Positions 23,501 to 31,211 of a stretch of DNA of 64,000 bases are shown here, in pieces. Numbering within the stretch: position 1 is the first letter of the stretch; each line of letters begins with the position of its first letter. The DNA comes from Archivesica marissinica (lineage: Eukaryota; Mollusca; Bivalvia; Venerida; Vesicomyidae), in assembly GCA_014843695.1 (NCBI GenBank), contig CM026404.1, forward strand, positions 2,099,457 through 2,163,456. The letters are read 5' to 3'. The notes under the pieces were generated by a model. The model had not been told where the DNA came from and searched no databases. It worked only from the letters and a program-made list of their open reading frames with translations. The position numbers were made by a program, and so were the translations under genes.

Positions 23501-23845
23501 ACTATTCAAGGATAAGTAAAGCCGCCATATCATATTGTTCAAAAGACATATCATTCGGATATAGCTATGTTATGAATCTATGATTGAGCTCGCTTTGAGG
23601 CTTTGCCGTATTCATATTATTTGTCATAACTCATATACCTGCAGAAGAGCAGCTTCCAACATTGGAGCCAAACTGAGCGACAGGTGAAACAATGGAATGC
23701 AATCAACGAATCGTATTGTGTTCTTTTCTTTGTTTGCTTTTATATCTTCCGCTAGAAGTAGTCCATTTACAGCACAGTGAGGATATTTTGCCGCATGAAG
23801 CAAAAGCTTGGCATACGCCTTCATGTTGACTGCAATTTCGGCCAT
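2392..23845 (-). CDS. EMC8: EMC8/EMC9, ER membrane protein complex subunit 8/9 (5 exons)
   Basis: Complete five-exon gene. CDS is join(23845..23639, 18335..18259, 10941..10872, 4936..4845, 2545..2392) on the minus strand: 600 bases, 199 codons plus stop, close to the 208-210 residues of vertebrate EMC8 and EMC9. Landmarks include [11 protein letters not shown] and FVDCIPLFH (exon 1), GYYQANEH (exon 2), ACIFM-IDNN across exons 3/4, and [11 protein letters not shown] (exon 5), all family hallmarks of this MPN-like protein. EMC8/9 is a cytosolic-face subunit of the ER membrane complex, which inserts transmembrane segments into the ER membrane. Every intron is GT..AG and the phases agree at all four junctions. 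I chose ATG 23845 (AAAATGG context) because the family starts just before this point; an in-frame ATG at 23881 would add 12 residues. EMC8 and EMC9 are vertebrate duplicates, so this is the single pre-duplication form. The four introns are filled with transposons. Confidence 0.95.
3056..3318 (-). mobile_element. tRNA-derived SINE, family A, full length
   Basis: On the minus strand a tRNA-like head carries an A-box (tagtccagtggta) and a degenerate B-box (ggttccatccc). A central block ends tttacatcgtgcatgtaaaag and agaaccagaggagactctgg, and the tail contains gacgataaataaatgtaaa. The same architecture recurs on the plus strand at 27166-27452. Pol III-type non-autonomous retroelement, now inside an EMC8/9 intron. 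Confidence 0.9.
3829..4053 (-). mobile_element. tRNA-derived SINE, family B
   Basis: Minus-strand copy of the element at 59013-59278: a tRNA-like head (ggctccgtggtcgagtg...), then atatgaaaaagttggcagtt and a taaactgcc block. The B-box is degraded (ggtacgagccc) compared with the plus-strand copy (ggttcgagccc). The 3' end is truncated. Confidence 0.85.
4428..5106 (+). repeat. 24-bp direct repeats flanking about 630 bp
   Basis: The 24-bp word starting tgattgagcttatttaccct occurs at 4428-4451 and 5083-5106 in the same orientation. The interval contains EMC8/9 exon 4. No terminal structure was seen, so this may only be two copies of a short dispersed repeat. Confidence 0.5.
4845..4936 (-). CDS. 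EMC8: EMC8/9 exon 4
   Basis: Acceptor ttttccag, then ATTGATAAT (IDNN...), with donor GTCAGT after ...GATAAAAG. It encodes the segment after the LIMVDN-like strand, including LEVYRVYT and GWKESDK. Enters in phase 0 and leaves with two bases, matching exon 5. The plus-strand ORF at 4632-4886 is its shadow. Confidence 0.93.
5680..6505 (+). repeat. Diverged tandem duplication around MITE copy 1
   Basis: About 5680-5905 resembles about 6290-6505: the same order of gagtca..., ttctggata..atcaga, catgctttgag, and gcaccaaa..ta(t)ggtgtg.ttattt. The first MITE sits between the copies. Divergence is high, so this is an old event. Confidence 0.6.
5932..6169 (+). mobile_element. TTAA-flanked MITE, copy 1 (238 bp)
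   Basis: Bounded by TTAA at 5928-5931 and 6170-6173. Ends are inverted: ccctttcaacccc at the left, and ggggttgaatggg at the right. The middle carries a strong dyad (gagccggctcgtgacgagcc). TTAA target duplication with CCC/GGG termini is the piggyBac signature. No coding capacity. Confidence 0.9.
7514..7748 (+). mobile_element. TTAA-flanked MITE, copy 2 (235 bp)
   Basis: Same family as copy 1, between TTAA at 7510-7513 and 7749-7752. The dyad core reads gagccagctcgtgacgagcc, one base off copy 1. Same orientation as copy 1. Confidence 0.9.
7900..9105 (-). pseudogene. Degenerate LINE (endonuclease to RT N-terminus)
   Basis: Minus-strand remnant of a non-LTR retrotransposon. An endonuclease start is read at 9105-8806 ([12 protein letters not shown], then [14 protein letters not shown]). 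The linker follows with [13 protein letters not shown] and [15 protein letters not shown] in two other frames. Near 8100 there is the start of an RT fingers region ([29 protein letters not shown]). Frameshifts and stops are frequent, so it is inactive. Two blocks, about 7908-7990 and 8440-8523, are diverged copies of one sequence, suggesting an internal duplication. The plus-strand ORFs at 8644-8988 and 8897-9079 are shadows. Confidence 0.8.
9419..9655 (-). mobile_element. TTAA-flanked MITE, copy 3 (237 bp)
   Basis: Reverse orientation relative to copies 1 and 2. TTAA lies at 9415-9418 and 9656-9659. It is very similar to copy 1 throughout, including the ataataattatta segment next to the dyad. 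Confidence 0.92.
9713..10525. repeat. 31-bp minisatellite, about 26 copies
   Basis: Unit is tggaatagtctacccgagct plus acctcacttcg, about 31 bp, with shortened variants lacking cgtgga. It ends about 350 bases from EMC8/9 exon 3, inside intron 3. Confidence 0.95.
10872..10941 (-). CDS. EMC8: EMC8/9 exon 3
   Basis: Acceptor ttgtttttcag, then 70 bases, then donor GTAAGT directly after an ATG codon. It reads (G)[16 protein letters not shown] then PEACIFM, matching the helix and strand that precede IDN in EMC8/9. Phase 2 in, phase 0 out, agreeing with both neighbours. It was hidden under a plus-strand ORF at 10536-10940. Confidence 0.93.
11577..11900 (+). repeat. Left inverted repeat of a transposon-like unit
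   Basis: Begins attagtgcagca and includes tggtgatacaagcaccaaat, ttttgaaaaagtatg, and cacttgaaattcaag. The same words in the same order occur reversed at 15183 down to about 14860. Similarity is strong for the first 160 bases, then fades. Confidence 0.8.
12777..14723 (+). pseudogene. Broken multicopy invertebrate hypothetical gene, probably transposon-encoded
   Basis: One protein is spread over three frames: 12777-13154 ([31 protein letters not shown]), 13321-13530, 13503-13697 ([20 protein letters not shown]), 13636-14130 ([31 protein letters not shown]) and 14253-14723 ([14 protein letters not shown], then [20 protein letters not shown]). The N-terminus has CCIC and a later CFFC pair; the C-terminus is a Cys cluster ending [14 protein letters not shown] recognise this as a family repeated across cnidarian and mollusc genomes, of unknown function; that recognition is from memory. 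Several frameshifts, and an apparent internal deletion before the C-terminal block, make it dead. Inverted repeats at 11577 and 15183 flank it, suggesting it is the cargo or transposase gene of a DNA element. Confidence 0.75.
14860..15183 (-). repeat. Right inverted repeat of the same unit
   Basis: Reverse complement of 11577-11900, including the atttgctgcactaat end, ggtgcttgtatcaccattt, and acttgaatttcaagtggcc. It ends inside or against a SINE whose sequence starts at about 15176. Confidence 0.8.
15176..15365 (+). mobile_element. SINE, family C, 5'-truncated
   Basis: Contains a B-box (ctggttcgatcct), the block ggtgggttttctccggggta with tccggtttcctcccac, and the shared tail gagtgattaatataagttgt. 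The A-box half of the tRNA head is missing where it meets the inverted repeat, so one element probably cut the other. Confidence 0.8.
15950..16560 (+). pseudogene. Mariner-family transposase relic
   Basis: Plus-strand translation in shifting frames gives the expected mariner order: [13 protein letters not shown], then [20 protein letters not shown] and [21 protein letters not shown], a [15 protein letters not shown] segment (the first catalytic Asp region), then [20 protein letters not shown]. Several frameshifts and stops interrupt it. Mariner transposases move by cut and paste into TA sites; this copy cannot. The minus-strand ORF at 16321-16542 is its shadow. I did not find clear terminal repeats. 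Confidence 0.75.
16932..17000. other. CpG-rich patch
   Basis: Unusually CpG-dense for this region (gccgatcgcgcgccacg, gagaacgcgcgccac). A similar GC-rich block lies in inverted orientation at about 17750-17798. It could be a promoter for the minus-strand ORF at 17438 or the ends of a DNA transposon. No target duplication was found. Confidence 0.4.
17102..17438 (-). CDS. Zinc-finger-like ORF, transposon-derived type, with one frameshift
   Basis: ATG at 17438 starts an 86-codon frame with [32 protein letters not shown] and a [11 protein letters not shown] segment. The spacing resembles the degraded BED-like finger in hAT-derived ZNF862/C17orf113-type proteins. That frame stops at 17178, but shifting by one base continues as [20 protein letters not shown] and stops at 17104-17102. 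So a single-base indel near 17180 probably split one roughly 110-residue ORF. It sits in an EMC8/9 intron on the same strand. The rest of a transposase is not visible. The zinc-finger identity is inference from the CxxC and downstream His. Confidence 0.5.
17986..18255 (-). other. Unassigned ORF next to EMC8/9 exon 2
   Basis: Eighty-nine codons with [13 protein letters not shown] and [18 protein letters not shown]. An exon-like acceptor (gctatttcag) and donor (GTAAGT near 18005) sit inside, but the phase would put a stop into EMC8/9, so it is not a coding exon of that gene. Unknown; possibly a relic of the zinc-finger element next door. Confidence 0.25.
18259..18335 (-). CDS. EMC8: EMC8/9 exon 2
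   Basis: Acceptor tattgcag, then ATTGATTCG, reading [20 protein letters not shown] then HLADN. GYYQANE is the best-conserved EMC8/9 block. The donor GTAATG follows two bases of a Gly codon. It joins in frame to exon 1 ([13 protein letters not shown]) and exon 3. Confidence 0.95.
18396..18523 (-). mobile_element. SINE family A, 3'-truncated copy
   Basis: Minus-strand tRNA-like head with B-box ggttcgatccccc and the cagtctttcagatgggacg block, ending just after aaccgaggtctcat. The central block and tail are missing. Confidence 0.85.
19634..20292 (-). mobile_element. TTAA-flanked MITE, copy 4, carrying a nested element
   Basis: Same family as 9419-9655 and the same orientation, bounded by TTAA at 19630-19633 and 20293-20296. 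It is interrupted by the 413-bp element at 19657-20069. Its dyad core has a small extra gat repeat at about 20235. Confidence 0.93.
19657..20069. mobile_element. 413-bp non-autonomous DNA element nested in the MITE
   Basis: Termini are caggcgcgtacc and its inverse ggtacgcgcctg (12 bp). ACTCA flanks both sides (19652-19656 and 20070-20074), and the other MITE copies show the site intact. It contains the GC-rich stretch ccggggggcatgcccccgga. Superfamily not assigned; the 5-bp duplication does not fit the 8 bp usual for hAT. Confidence 0.85.
20598..20722 (-). mobile_element. tRNA-headed element with poly(A) tail
   Basis: Read on the minus strand: ggggcctccgtggtctaaag, a stem region, and B-box ggttcgagtcccgg, then a tail of more than 40 nearly pure A. 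Resembles a tRNA-Leu/Ser-type SINE or retro-pseudogene that used a LINE machinery recognising poly(A), unlike the other SINEs here. Confidence 0.7.
22669..22745. repeat. 36-bp tandem repeat, about 2 copies
   Basis: acgtatatatcaggtgcccg plus ataacacgtagaaat, repeated twice with a partial third. Confidence 0.85.
22971..23010. other. Hairpin with a reversed partner at 26870-26905
   Basis: agtcgcc...ggcgact forms a short stem around a loop containing gaggcatttg. A nearly reversed copy lies at 26870-26905. They could be the ends of one 3.9-kb element, but that span would include EMC8/9 exon 1. Confidence 0.45.
23639..23845 (-). CDS. EMC8: EMC8/9 exon 1 (start codon)
   Basis: Sixty-nine codons ending exactly at CTGCAG before donor GTATATG. 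Contains [40 protein letters not shown]: the N-terminal signature of EMC8/EMC9. The upstream ATG at 23881 is in frame but lacks family support. Confidence 0.95.
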
Positions 23846-24060
23846 TTTTATTTTGCCGCATGAGTTTCTGCGTTTCTGCAATATACTATTCCATCATAAT
23901 TTTGAACAAAATAATATCAATTGATATTTGTGAATACATTACCATTTCAATATTTTTTTTATTTGTTATTAGTTCATTCAAATATACGAATTATAAACAA
24001 TTTATATAAAATTCACTGCGTATTTGAAATATGTCAGCGCCCATTATTCAAGCAGCCGGA
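23846..24060 (-). promoter_or_regulatory. Presumed EMC8/9 promoter/5' UTR
   Basis: Sequence just upstream of exon 1. It is AT-rich, with no CpG island and no clear TATA box at a fixed spacing. Placed by position only. Confidence 0.3.
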
Positions 24061-24065
24061 AAACC

Positions 24066-25500
24066 TGAAATACGAAATGTAATATTGTGTGCGAAATGGA
24101 CGAAATGTAATTTTAAATCATATATAAATGCAAAATAAGAGCATGCAATGATTTATATTGTAGTATATATCTAATATTAATTGTATTTAATGAAAATCAC
24201 AAAGGTTGCAATTAAATAGCCTCGAGGGTCCTCATTCCGGTAGGATACGAAACACTCATTAAAATTTGCATAATAATTTGTAAAATATACAAAGACGTAT
24301 ACATATCTTAGTCAACAAATCCTTTTCCAACATGTTGCATCAAATTTCAATATAAATGCATGTGTTTCCAAAGAGTAATCACGATTTATTTTGAACTACT
24401 GTAAATTTGTCCGTAATTTTACATGTGACCCAATTCCGGTAACTCTTGGGTAACAGTGAATTAGGCACTCTTAATTAATTATGTGGTGTTTTTCCAAACA
24501 GTTCAAATATAAGATATAATTCCAAAATCTATTTTTAACTTTGTTAACACTAATAACTGTTAAAACACTAAATTATTAACTGTTGTTTTATGTAACTGTT
24601 TTATTCTACTCCTCTCTAGTGTCACAGCAAGGACACATGACTGTGTCTCCTCTTCTAAGTACCCTGACTGGTGCAATATGTCAAATGCACCCAGTGGTTA
24701 CAGAGTTTGCCCCTATTAACCCTGTCACACAATCTCCACTTTGCAAATATTAGAGATACACACTTGGAAATCTCTTTAGTGTCTGTTCTTTCTCCTCATC
24801 TGCCTAGGATTAGCCTAAAAAAACTAAAATTGTTTATAAGGGATAGGACTGAAAACAAAATAAATAAATTAGGCTTGGCCTTATAGAAAAAGTCCACTTC
24901 CGAATTAGATCTGTCAATCAAAGTCTGGTTTCAGAGCAGACGGATGGTAACATTTCTGAACAATGTTTTTGGGGCCAAAAAAAGGTATTTAAATGAACAT
25001 TTATTTGGTAATAGTAGAAAAGGTATTATTTTATATGCGTGACATGTTTCAACAAATGTTTACCTGTTTTTGTCTCATTTTACTCTTGTTTGACTTTTGA
25101 CAGATAGCTACAGCTTTAGTAAATATTTACATCGGAGCGCGTGTATGACGTCAGCAAATATCGCGCGTTACGAGATTTAAACAAATAGCACCGGAATTAG
25201 GACAGTCACGGAATGAGGACCTTCAATGATATATTAACATATACAATATTTATAGATCATATTGTAATTTCTCAATGAAACGACCATTACGAAATGTAAA
25301 TATCGTGTGCGAAATGGAATTGGCGTATGCGAAATGGAATTTTAAATCGTATATAATTAAATGCAAAATAATAGCATGAAATGACTTATATTGTATTATA
25401 TATCGAATATTAATTGTATTTAATGAAAATCACAAAGGTTGCAATTAAATATATTAACATATACAAGATTTATAGCTCTATTGTAATTTCTCAATTAAAC
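24066..25500 (+). repeat. Dispersed AT-rich repeat, two plus-strand copies
   Basis: About 24066-24218 and 25277-25470 share gaaatgtaa, gtgtgcgaaatgg, aattttaaatc.tatata, aatgcaaaataa.agcat, and aatgaaaatcacaaaggttg. A reversed copy lies at 27540-27910. The first copy is interrupted by the element at 24219-25229. Confidence 0.8.
24219..25229. mobile_element. 1,011-bp non-autonomous DNA transposon candidate
   Basis: Left end gcctcgagggtcctcattcc; right end, reversed, reads tcattgaaggtcctcattcc. TA flanks each side (24217-24218 and 25230-25231), and the uninterrupted sequence is present at 25437-25470. TA duplication suggests a Tc1/mariner-type mobiliser. No transposase ORF inside. Confidence 0.75.
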
Positions 25501-27165
25501 GACCAAGTGGTGCTAGGAATTGTATTTAATGAAAATCACATATAAATGTAATTTTGCCTCATCCCAATTTTGTAATGATAATTTACCATGATGGTTTAGT
25601 TTGGTGATACTTACATATGTTAAAAAAGTTGACCAAACATCATAGTAGGCTGATACCTCTAATGGTTTAGTCGTTTGTGATATGTGAAATTCTCTATCCT
25701 GTTAACATTTTCCATAACTATGGAAGATATTTTCTACCAGTTATATATCTGTATGACTGGTAGTAACTATATGTACTTGGGATCAATCAACTAAATATCT
25801 TAGTACAGATACATATTAAGATAGTCCATGAATGTTAATCTTCGTAGCAACCTCGATACTGCTGTGCACTATACAAGGTAAACGGCACTTTCCATATCTC
25901 TTTCTCGTTCGCGCGAACGTAAAATTCTCAATTGTTTGTTTACATTTGCAGAGGTCAGTCAGTGCACATTCCTGAGCGCTCGTTCTTCTTTGCTCAGGGG
26001 CACCTGCTATTTTTCACACCGGTTCGTGCGACTAGTTAACTATTTGCCATTAGGTCTTACTTTTAATTTTCGTAGCAATATCTTTATTGATATTTATTAG
26101 TACAACCCTCAACGGGCAACGCAGTCCATATGTTACAGGTTTGACTATGTGTTATTAGGGATCTTGGGATATATGAAGGACATACCTATGCGCTGTTGAC
26201 TTTCTTCTGACAGGCAGTGTCCTTCTACCTTCTTCCTATTTTATTTAATCTATCTCTCTACCTTATGCAACCCATTATAAATCACCTACTCTAAATACAT
26301 TTTGGTGATGGGGTATGCTGATATAAAAATATACCCCGAGATCCCCAATTAAGGTCAAACTTGTCTCTTTATTATTTATCTGCTGTTATGGTTAAACTAG
26401 TTATGTTTTATTTTTTTGATCAATCAGAGTTCCATGCATCCATCTCATTGGTTCACTCCTTCTAATTTCTTGTTTATTTTGTTTAGGATACACATTTCAA
26501 AAATCTAGTGCGTGTCCTTGTTATCTTCTACACTGGTTTGAATGCTACTTAGAAACAAATATTTGCACGGTTTTTAAACACACCAAGGACATGCGGTATA
26601 AATCGGCTATAGAACAAACTAACAAACAATTTACTAACCAACCTGTGTCTAAATCTTCTTAGACTTAGTAATTGCACCGGGTAATTTCTTCACCCGGTCT
26701 ACCTCCGACCCCCGTTGGTACACAATCGTGTGCGAGCGGGAGTGGGAGATATGAAAACCGAACACACTCTGAGATTAATGCAACCCACTTAGCCCTCTAA
26801 ACATCATAGTATTGTAATTTTAATAGTTTATTAACTATTTTTAGACCTTTTTAATCACCTTAGATAATTTAGTCGCCCAAATGCATTTATGCGGTGGCGA
26901 CTTTAAATAAACTTATATACGTACGGCTTATGAACAAACACATATCCAAGTCTAGCTTATGAACAAACACATATCCAAGTCTATGTTGTGGCAAATAGCC
27001 GCTGATTAACTTTGATTAATTCACACCCTTTGCAATAAGTTGTGTAATACAATATACAATTTAACGCACACATTCGAGTACTATATAAACTATACCAACT
27101 ATTATAATTCCTGAAAATGCTTGAAATGTATATACAGATGGCTATGATTATGTTCGCTCTTACAG
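25500..27165. other. Intergenic, no gene seen
   Basis: About 1.7 kb with moderate GC patches. It contains a 29-bp direct repeat (gcttatgaacaaacacatat...) at about 26928-26985 and the hairpin at 26870-26905. No ORF of substance. Confidence 0.6.
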
Positions 27166-27452
27166 ACGGATATGTAGTCTAGTGGTAGACTGATAATCCA
27201 GGGGTCGCAGGTTCGACCGCCCGTCTGACCCTAATAAAATTAACAGTCTTTCAGATGTGACGATAAACCGAGGTCTCGTTCGGTGCTTTACACCGTGCAC
27301 GTAAAAGAACCAGAGGAGACTCTGGAATGGGTGTCTGTCTGTATCATTGCACTATCCTCCAAACATCTAAAATGACTAATCTCTTCAGGAGGGGTCGCTC
27401 ATATGGGCAAACGATAGCGACGATAAATAAACGTAAAACAAACAAAAACGAA
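27166..27452 (+). mobile_element. tRNA-derived SINE, family A, full length
   Basis: A-box tagtctagtggta, B-box ggttcgaccgc, then accgaggtctcgt, tttacaccgtgcacgtaaaa, gaaccagaggagactctgga, cactatcctcc and tail gcgacgataaataaacgtaa. Best-preserved copy of this family in the window. Confidence 0.92.
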
Positions 27453-27539
27453 ATGACTTATATTATATACGGAATATTAATTGTATTCACTGAATACTCG
27501 AAGGCTTGCACTTACATATATTAACCTATACCAGAATAA

Positions 27540-27910
27540 TAGCTCGTAATGTAATTGCAAAATGAAATGAACGTTACGAAATGTAAATTTCGTGTGCGTG
27601 TGCGAACGTCATTTCGTGCTCGTAGTTTGCATTTATATATGATTTAATATTCCATTTCGCATAAGAAATTTACATTTCGTAACGTTGATTTTATTTTGAA
27701 ATTAAATTGCAAGCTATAATTCGGGTATATGTTAATATATTACATTACAACCTTTGTGATTTTCATTAAATATATTTAATATTCGATATACAATGCAATA
27801 TAAGTCATTTCATGCTCTTATTTTGCATATATATACGATTTAAAATTCCATTTCGCACACGCCAATTACATTTCGTCCATTTCGCACACACTATTACATT
27901 TCGTATTTCA
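27540..27910 (-). repeat. Reversed copy of the 24066/25277 repeat, partly palindromic
   Basis: Contains the reverse complements of the 24066-24218 words, followed by a short head-to-head piece: cgttacgaaatgtaaattt at about 27570 and its inverse at about 27670 form an inverted repeat about 100 bp apart. Confidence 0.75.
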
Positions 27911-28245
27911 GGCAAACCGCCGGAAAACAGCCGATCAGCCAACATTATCAGCCAAGGCGAATGTAAAGCTGCTGTTTTGAAACAACATCCAGAACAATAA
28001 AGTAAGTAAGTTTTACATGTTTTATATCTTAAATTACAAACAAACAAAACGAATTTAAATAGCTAGAATAGAGATATTCACTGTTTGTTACGATGGGGAG
28101 CAATCATTATCTCAATTAAAACGTTTACTAACGCAGATCTGAGCAATAACAGCAATGTTTATCGTTCAACTACAAATGAAAACAAGCTAGCAATCGGTTG
28201 CATTATGGGAAATTGGCCAAGGGGCGTAACTGTCGAACACAAATG

Positions 28246-28995
28246 ACACATTCCCTATTTAGGGACCCAGGGGCCGTTCATCAAGTTCAACTTTTGACTT
28301 TTATTTCGGAAATTACATAATAATATGGAAGAGCCCATATTTTGGGTATCCATCCCCAAGGTAGAAACTTAATGGTGTATGTATTATGTGTGTATTGCTT
28401 GTGGGTCCCTGAATATGGGTAGATAGTGGTGACACATTCCTTATTTAACAGTTTAAGGCCCAGTGGGCTGGTGAATAAAGGTCGGCTAATTGTTTCATAT
28501 ATATATAATATATTTACTGCAAATATTGGTATTAGAGAAGCCCATATTATGGGTATCCATCCCCAAGGTAGAAACTTATTGGTGTATGGGTTATGTTTGT
28601 ATTGGTTGTGGGTCCCTGCTTATGTGTAGTCACTGGTGTCACATTCCCTATTTAGTGGCCCAGGGGCCGTTCAGCAAGTTCAAATTTCTGAAATTACATA
28701 ATAATATGGAAGAGCCCTTATGTTGGGTATCCATCCCCAAGGTATAAACCTATCAGTGTATGTAGTATGTGTGTATTGCTTGGGGGCCTATGCATATTCA
28801 GTGGCGTCACATTCCTTATTTAAGGCCCCAGGTGTCATTCATCAATATCGAATTTCTGTTCTATTTCTGAATTAAGATAGTGATATTAAAGAGCCCTTAA
28901 ATTGGGTATCCAACCCCAAGGTAGAAAGTTGGGCTTATATGTATTATGTGCATAATGGATATGGGCTCACACCCATCCATAGTCAGTGGTGTCAC
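28246..28995. repeat. Satellite-like tandem repeat, 4 copies of 170-205 bp
   Basis: Each copy starts g(a/t)cacattcc(c/t)tattta and includes gggtatcca(t/a)ccccaaggta and a gtattatgtg block. Starts near 28246, 28432, 28637, 28805 and a partial at 28989. Copies differ by 10-25 percent by eye. The small ORFs over it are not genes. Confidence 0.85.
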
Positions 28996-29293
28996 ATTCC
29001 TTATTTATTGGCTCAAAATGCTGTTAACCTTTACTGTGATGCTCTCAATTTATTTTTCTTATTGCTTGCTAGAGGGTACGCATTCACAAACGGATAACCG
29101 TATTTTACTCTATTGCATTTCCTTATTGATATTTTACGTTATTGATTGGGTAAAAGTGGTTATCTCAACTACACGGGGATGCAACAACTCTAATAATTAT
29201 AACGTGTAGAAAGACTATTAATCTAGATAAACTGTTTTTGTTAGATATATAATGTTATCTCATTGTGTACTGGAAATTGAATTTTTCTGTTAT

Positions 29294-30230
29294 TTAACCC
29301 TTTGTATTCTGGACCCCTTTCAGATAAGGACCTCTGAATATCTGGACATTTTATCAGAAATCTGTTAATCCACTTTTGTTTTGATGGTAGTTACATTTAA
29401 ATGCATATGCTGTTTATTATGCTTCATAAACACACATATAACTATATATTTTTATTATAACTTAAATATCATTGAATGTTTTTAAAAATGGTATTGTTTT
29501 TTTGTTGGTATTTTTTATTTGTTCCTGAACTATACATGTCTACATCTGTTTGATTGTTGTCTGTTTGTCGTAAGCACTGTCAGACTGCACTAAGTATGTG
29601 TTCAGCAACACACTTGGTACACACTGGTACCTGGCACTGGGTACAGCCACTGTTTGTTTGGACAGGACGAGCACCAGCATTTCGGCGACAGTGCCGGCAG
29701 TTTTTTCTCTTCTCATACAGACGCTCAATGTTGTGAACGGCTGCCAGCACTGGCCTATTCTGGACTGGAGCTGCCCTGTTTGCCTTGTAATCCCCAATCA
29801 ATCCCTCCCCAATGTCCTCTATGAAATCCTGTAGACACGGCCATTCGCGCTTCATCATATCAGGGTTGGAATCCTTGGCTATGACGTAGGCATTGTGGGC
29901 GCATGCCATCTGAAGGTAGTGAAATATCCTTCTCCACCATTTCCTAGAACGGTGGTTTAGGACATAGTATCCTATCATCTGGACCATACGATCCACTCCA
30001 CTCCACCCATGTTTTCCTGGTAGTCTGAAACCAACTTCGGGACTCTCACACGTAGCTGTTCTGGTTGTCCAGTTCTGCGATTGACGTAGCCGACAGCGCC
30101 TGGATCATGAAAGTTTGACAGCACCAGTACAGGCTTCGTGTCCATCCATGCGGTGAATGTCAAATCATCTTTCTGAGCCATCGTGGCCAGAAGTGTGTGG
30201 TAAGACAGCTTAATTTATCAGTGACAGTAT
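29294..30230 (-). pseudogene. piggyBac-type transposase, C-terminal half, with its TTAA end
   Basis: On the minus strand 30181-29975 reads FTAWMDTKPVLVLSNFHDP..., VPKLVSDYQENMGGVEW, and 29996-29580 continues in another frame with DRMVQMIGYYVLNHRSRKWW and a C-terminal Cys cluster (CRHCRRNAG, CTQCQVPVCTKC). Order and motifs are those of the piggyBac DDE transposase plus its C-terminal cysteine-rich finger. One frameshift lies at about 29985, and the N-terminal half is absent; a stop occurs just upstream at about 30216. Downstream, TTAACCCTTTGTATTC at 29294 looks like the 3' terminus of the element (TTAA target, CCC end). Confidence 0.8.
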
Positions 30231-30271
30231 ATAGTAATTATACGCACCTACATGTATTGATGGCTTACATC

Positions 30272-30570
30272 AATACATGGTTTGGCTGACGTACCTGTAA
30301 TATGGCCTGGATCAGCCAAGTATGTATAGTGTACATGGTTTGGCTGACGTACCTGTAATATGGCCTGGATCAGCCAAGTATGTATAGTGTACATGGTTTG
30401 GCTGATATATATGTAATATGGCCTGGATCAGCCAAGTATGCATAGTGCACATGGTTTGGCTGATATATCGGTAATATGGCCTGGATCAGCCAAGTATGCA
30501 TAGTGCACATGGTTTGGCTGACGTACCTGTAATTTGGCCTGGATCAGCCACGTATGTATAGTGTACATGG
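30272..30570. repeat. 58-bp tandem repeat, 5 copies
   Basis: Unit tttggctgacgtacctgtaa tatggcctggatcagccaag plus tatgtatagtgtacatgg. Lies directly upstream of the truncated piggyBac fragment. Confidence 0.92.
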
Positions 30571-30881
30571 TTTTGGCTTTATTGTTTATTGAGTGTTAAA
30601 TTGATATATATTGTTTAAATAGCTACAAAACGCGGGAAAAGGGACAGCACTATAATACCTCAGTCGATAATTTGAATACACGTTAAATATTTTAATATTA
30701 ATCTAATTTCATGGAAGCAAATCTTTTTAAACCAAGACGCCTCCACCCCATGAGACATCTCAACGGGTTCTCGTCGAAGGTAAGATACAGACATTCCGTA
30801 CCCTGGACATTGGGTACCCAATGTCAGTGTTAGAGACATTTCTAGTCCAAATATTTAGACTTGAAAAATGTGACATTTTAC

Positions 30882-31108
30882 TATCCAGGCATTTTTCAAA
30901 GTCTAAACGCTAAACCTCAATTATGCATAGCATATTTTATATTCTAAAAAGTCGTTTTTATAAATTAAAATTGTTAACAAGATCAACACACATACCCTTG
31001 TTTGAATTCTGCACAGTTTATAACGTCTCTTGACACAATGTTATACATGAAATCGAACGCTTAAATTTCATGGCAGAGTTTCGCCATTTTGAATATTTGA
31101 TTATTGTT
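30882..31108 (+). repeat. Dispersed repeat, uninterrupted copy (empty site)
   Basis: Same sequence as 19478-19629 plus 20293-20345, with a single TTAA at 31061-31064 where the other copy carries a MITE. It differs by small indels, including an extra aagtcgtttttataaatta. Confidence 0.9.
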
Positions 31109-31211
31109 TCCAATATTGTATTATTGAGATAAAAATCATAATTTGGTGTGTCGCCATTTTTCGAAGATCATGATCTTAGTTGTTTTAATATTTATTTTAA
31201 GGCCCCACAAG

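Larger units (their letters stand above)
18336..23638 (-). other. EMC8/9 intron 1
   Basis: About 5.3 kb, GT..AG. It holds a SINE fragment, a MITE with another element nested in it, a tRNA-headed poly(A) element and short tandem repeats. From 20723 to 22668 I see only AT-rich sequence and random ORFs. Confidence 0.85.
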
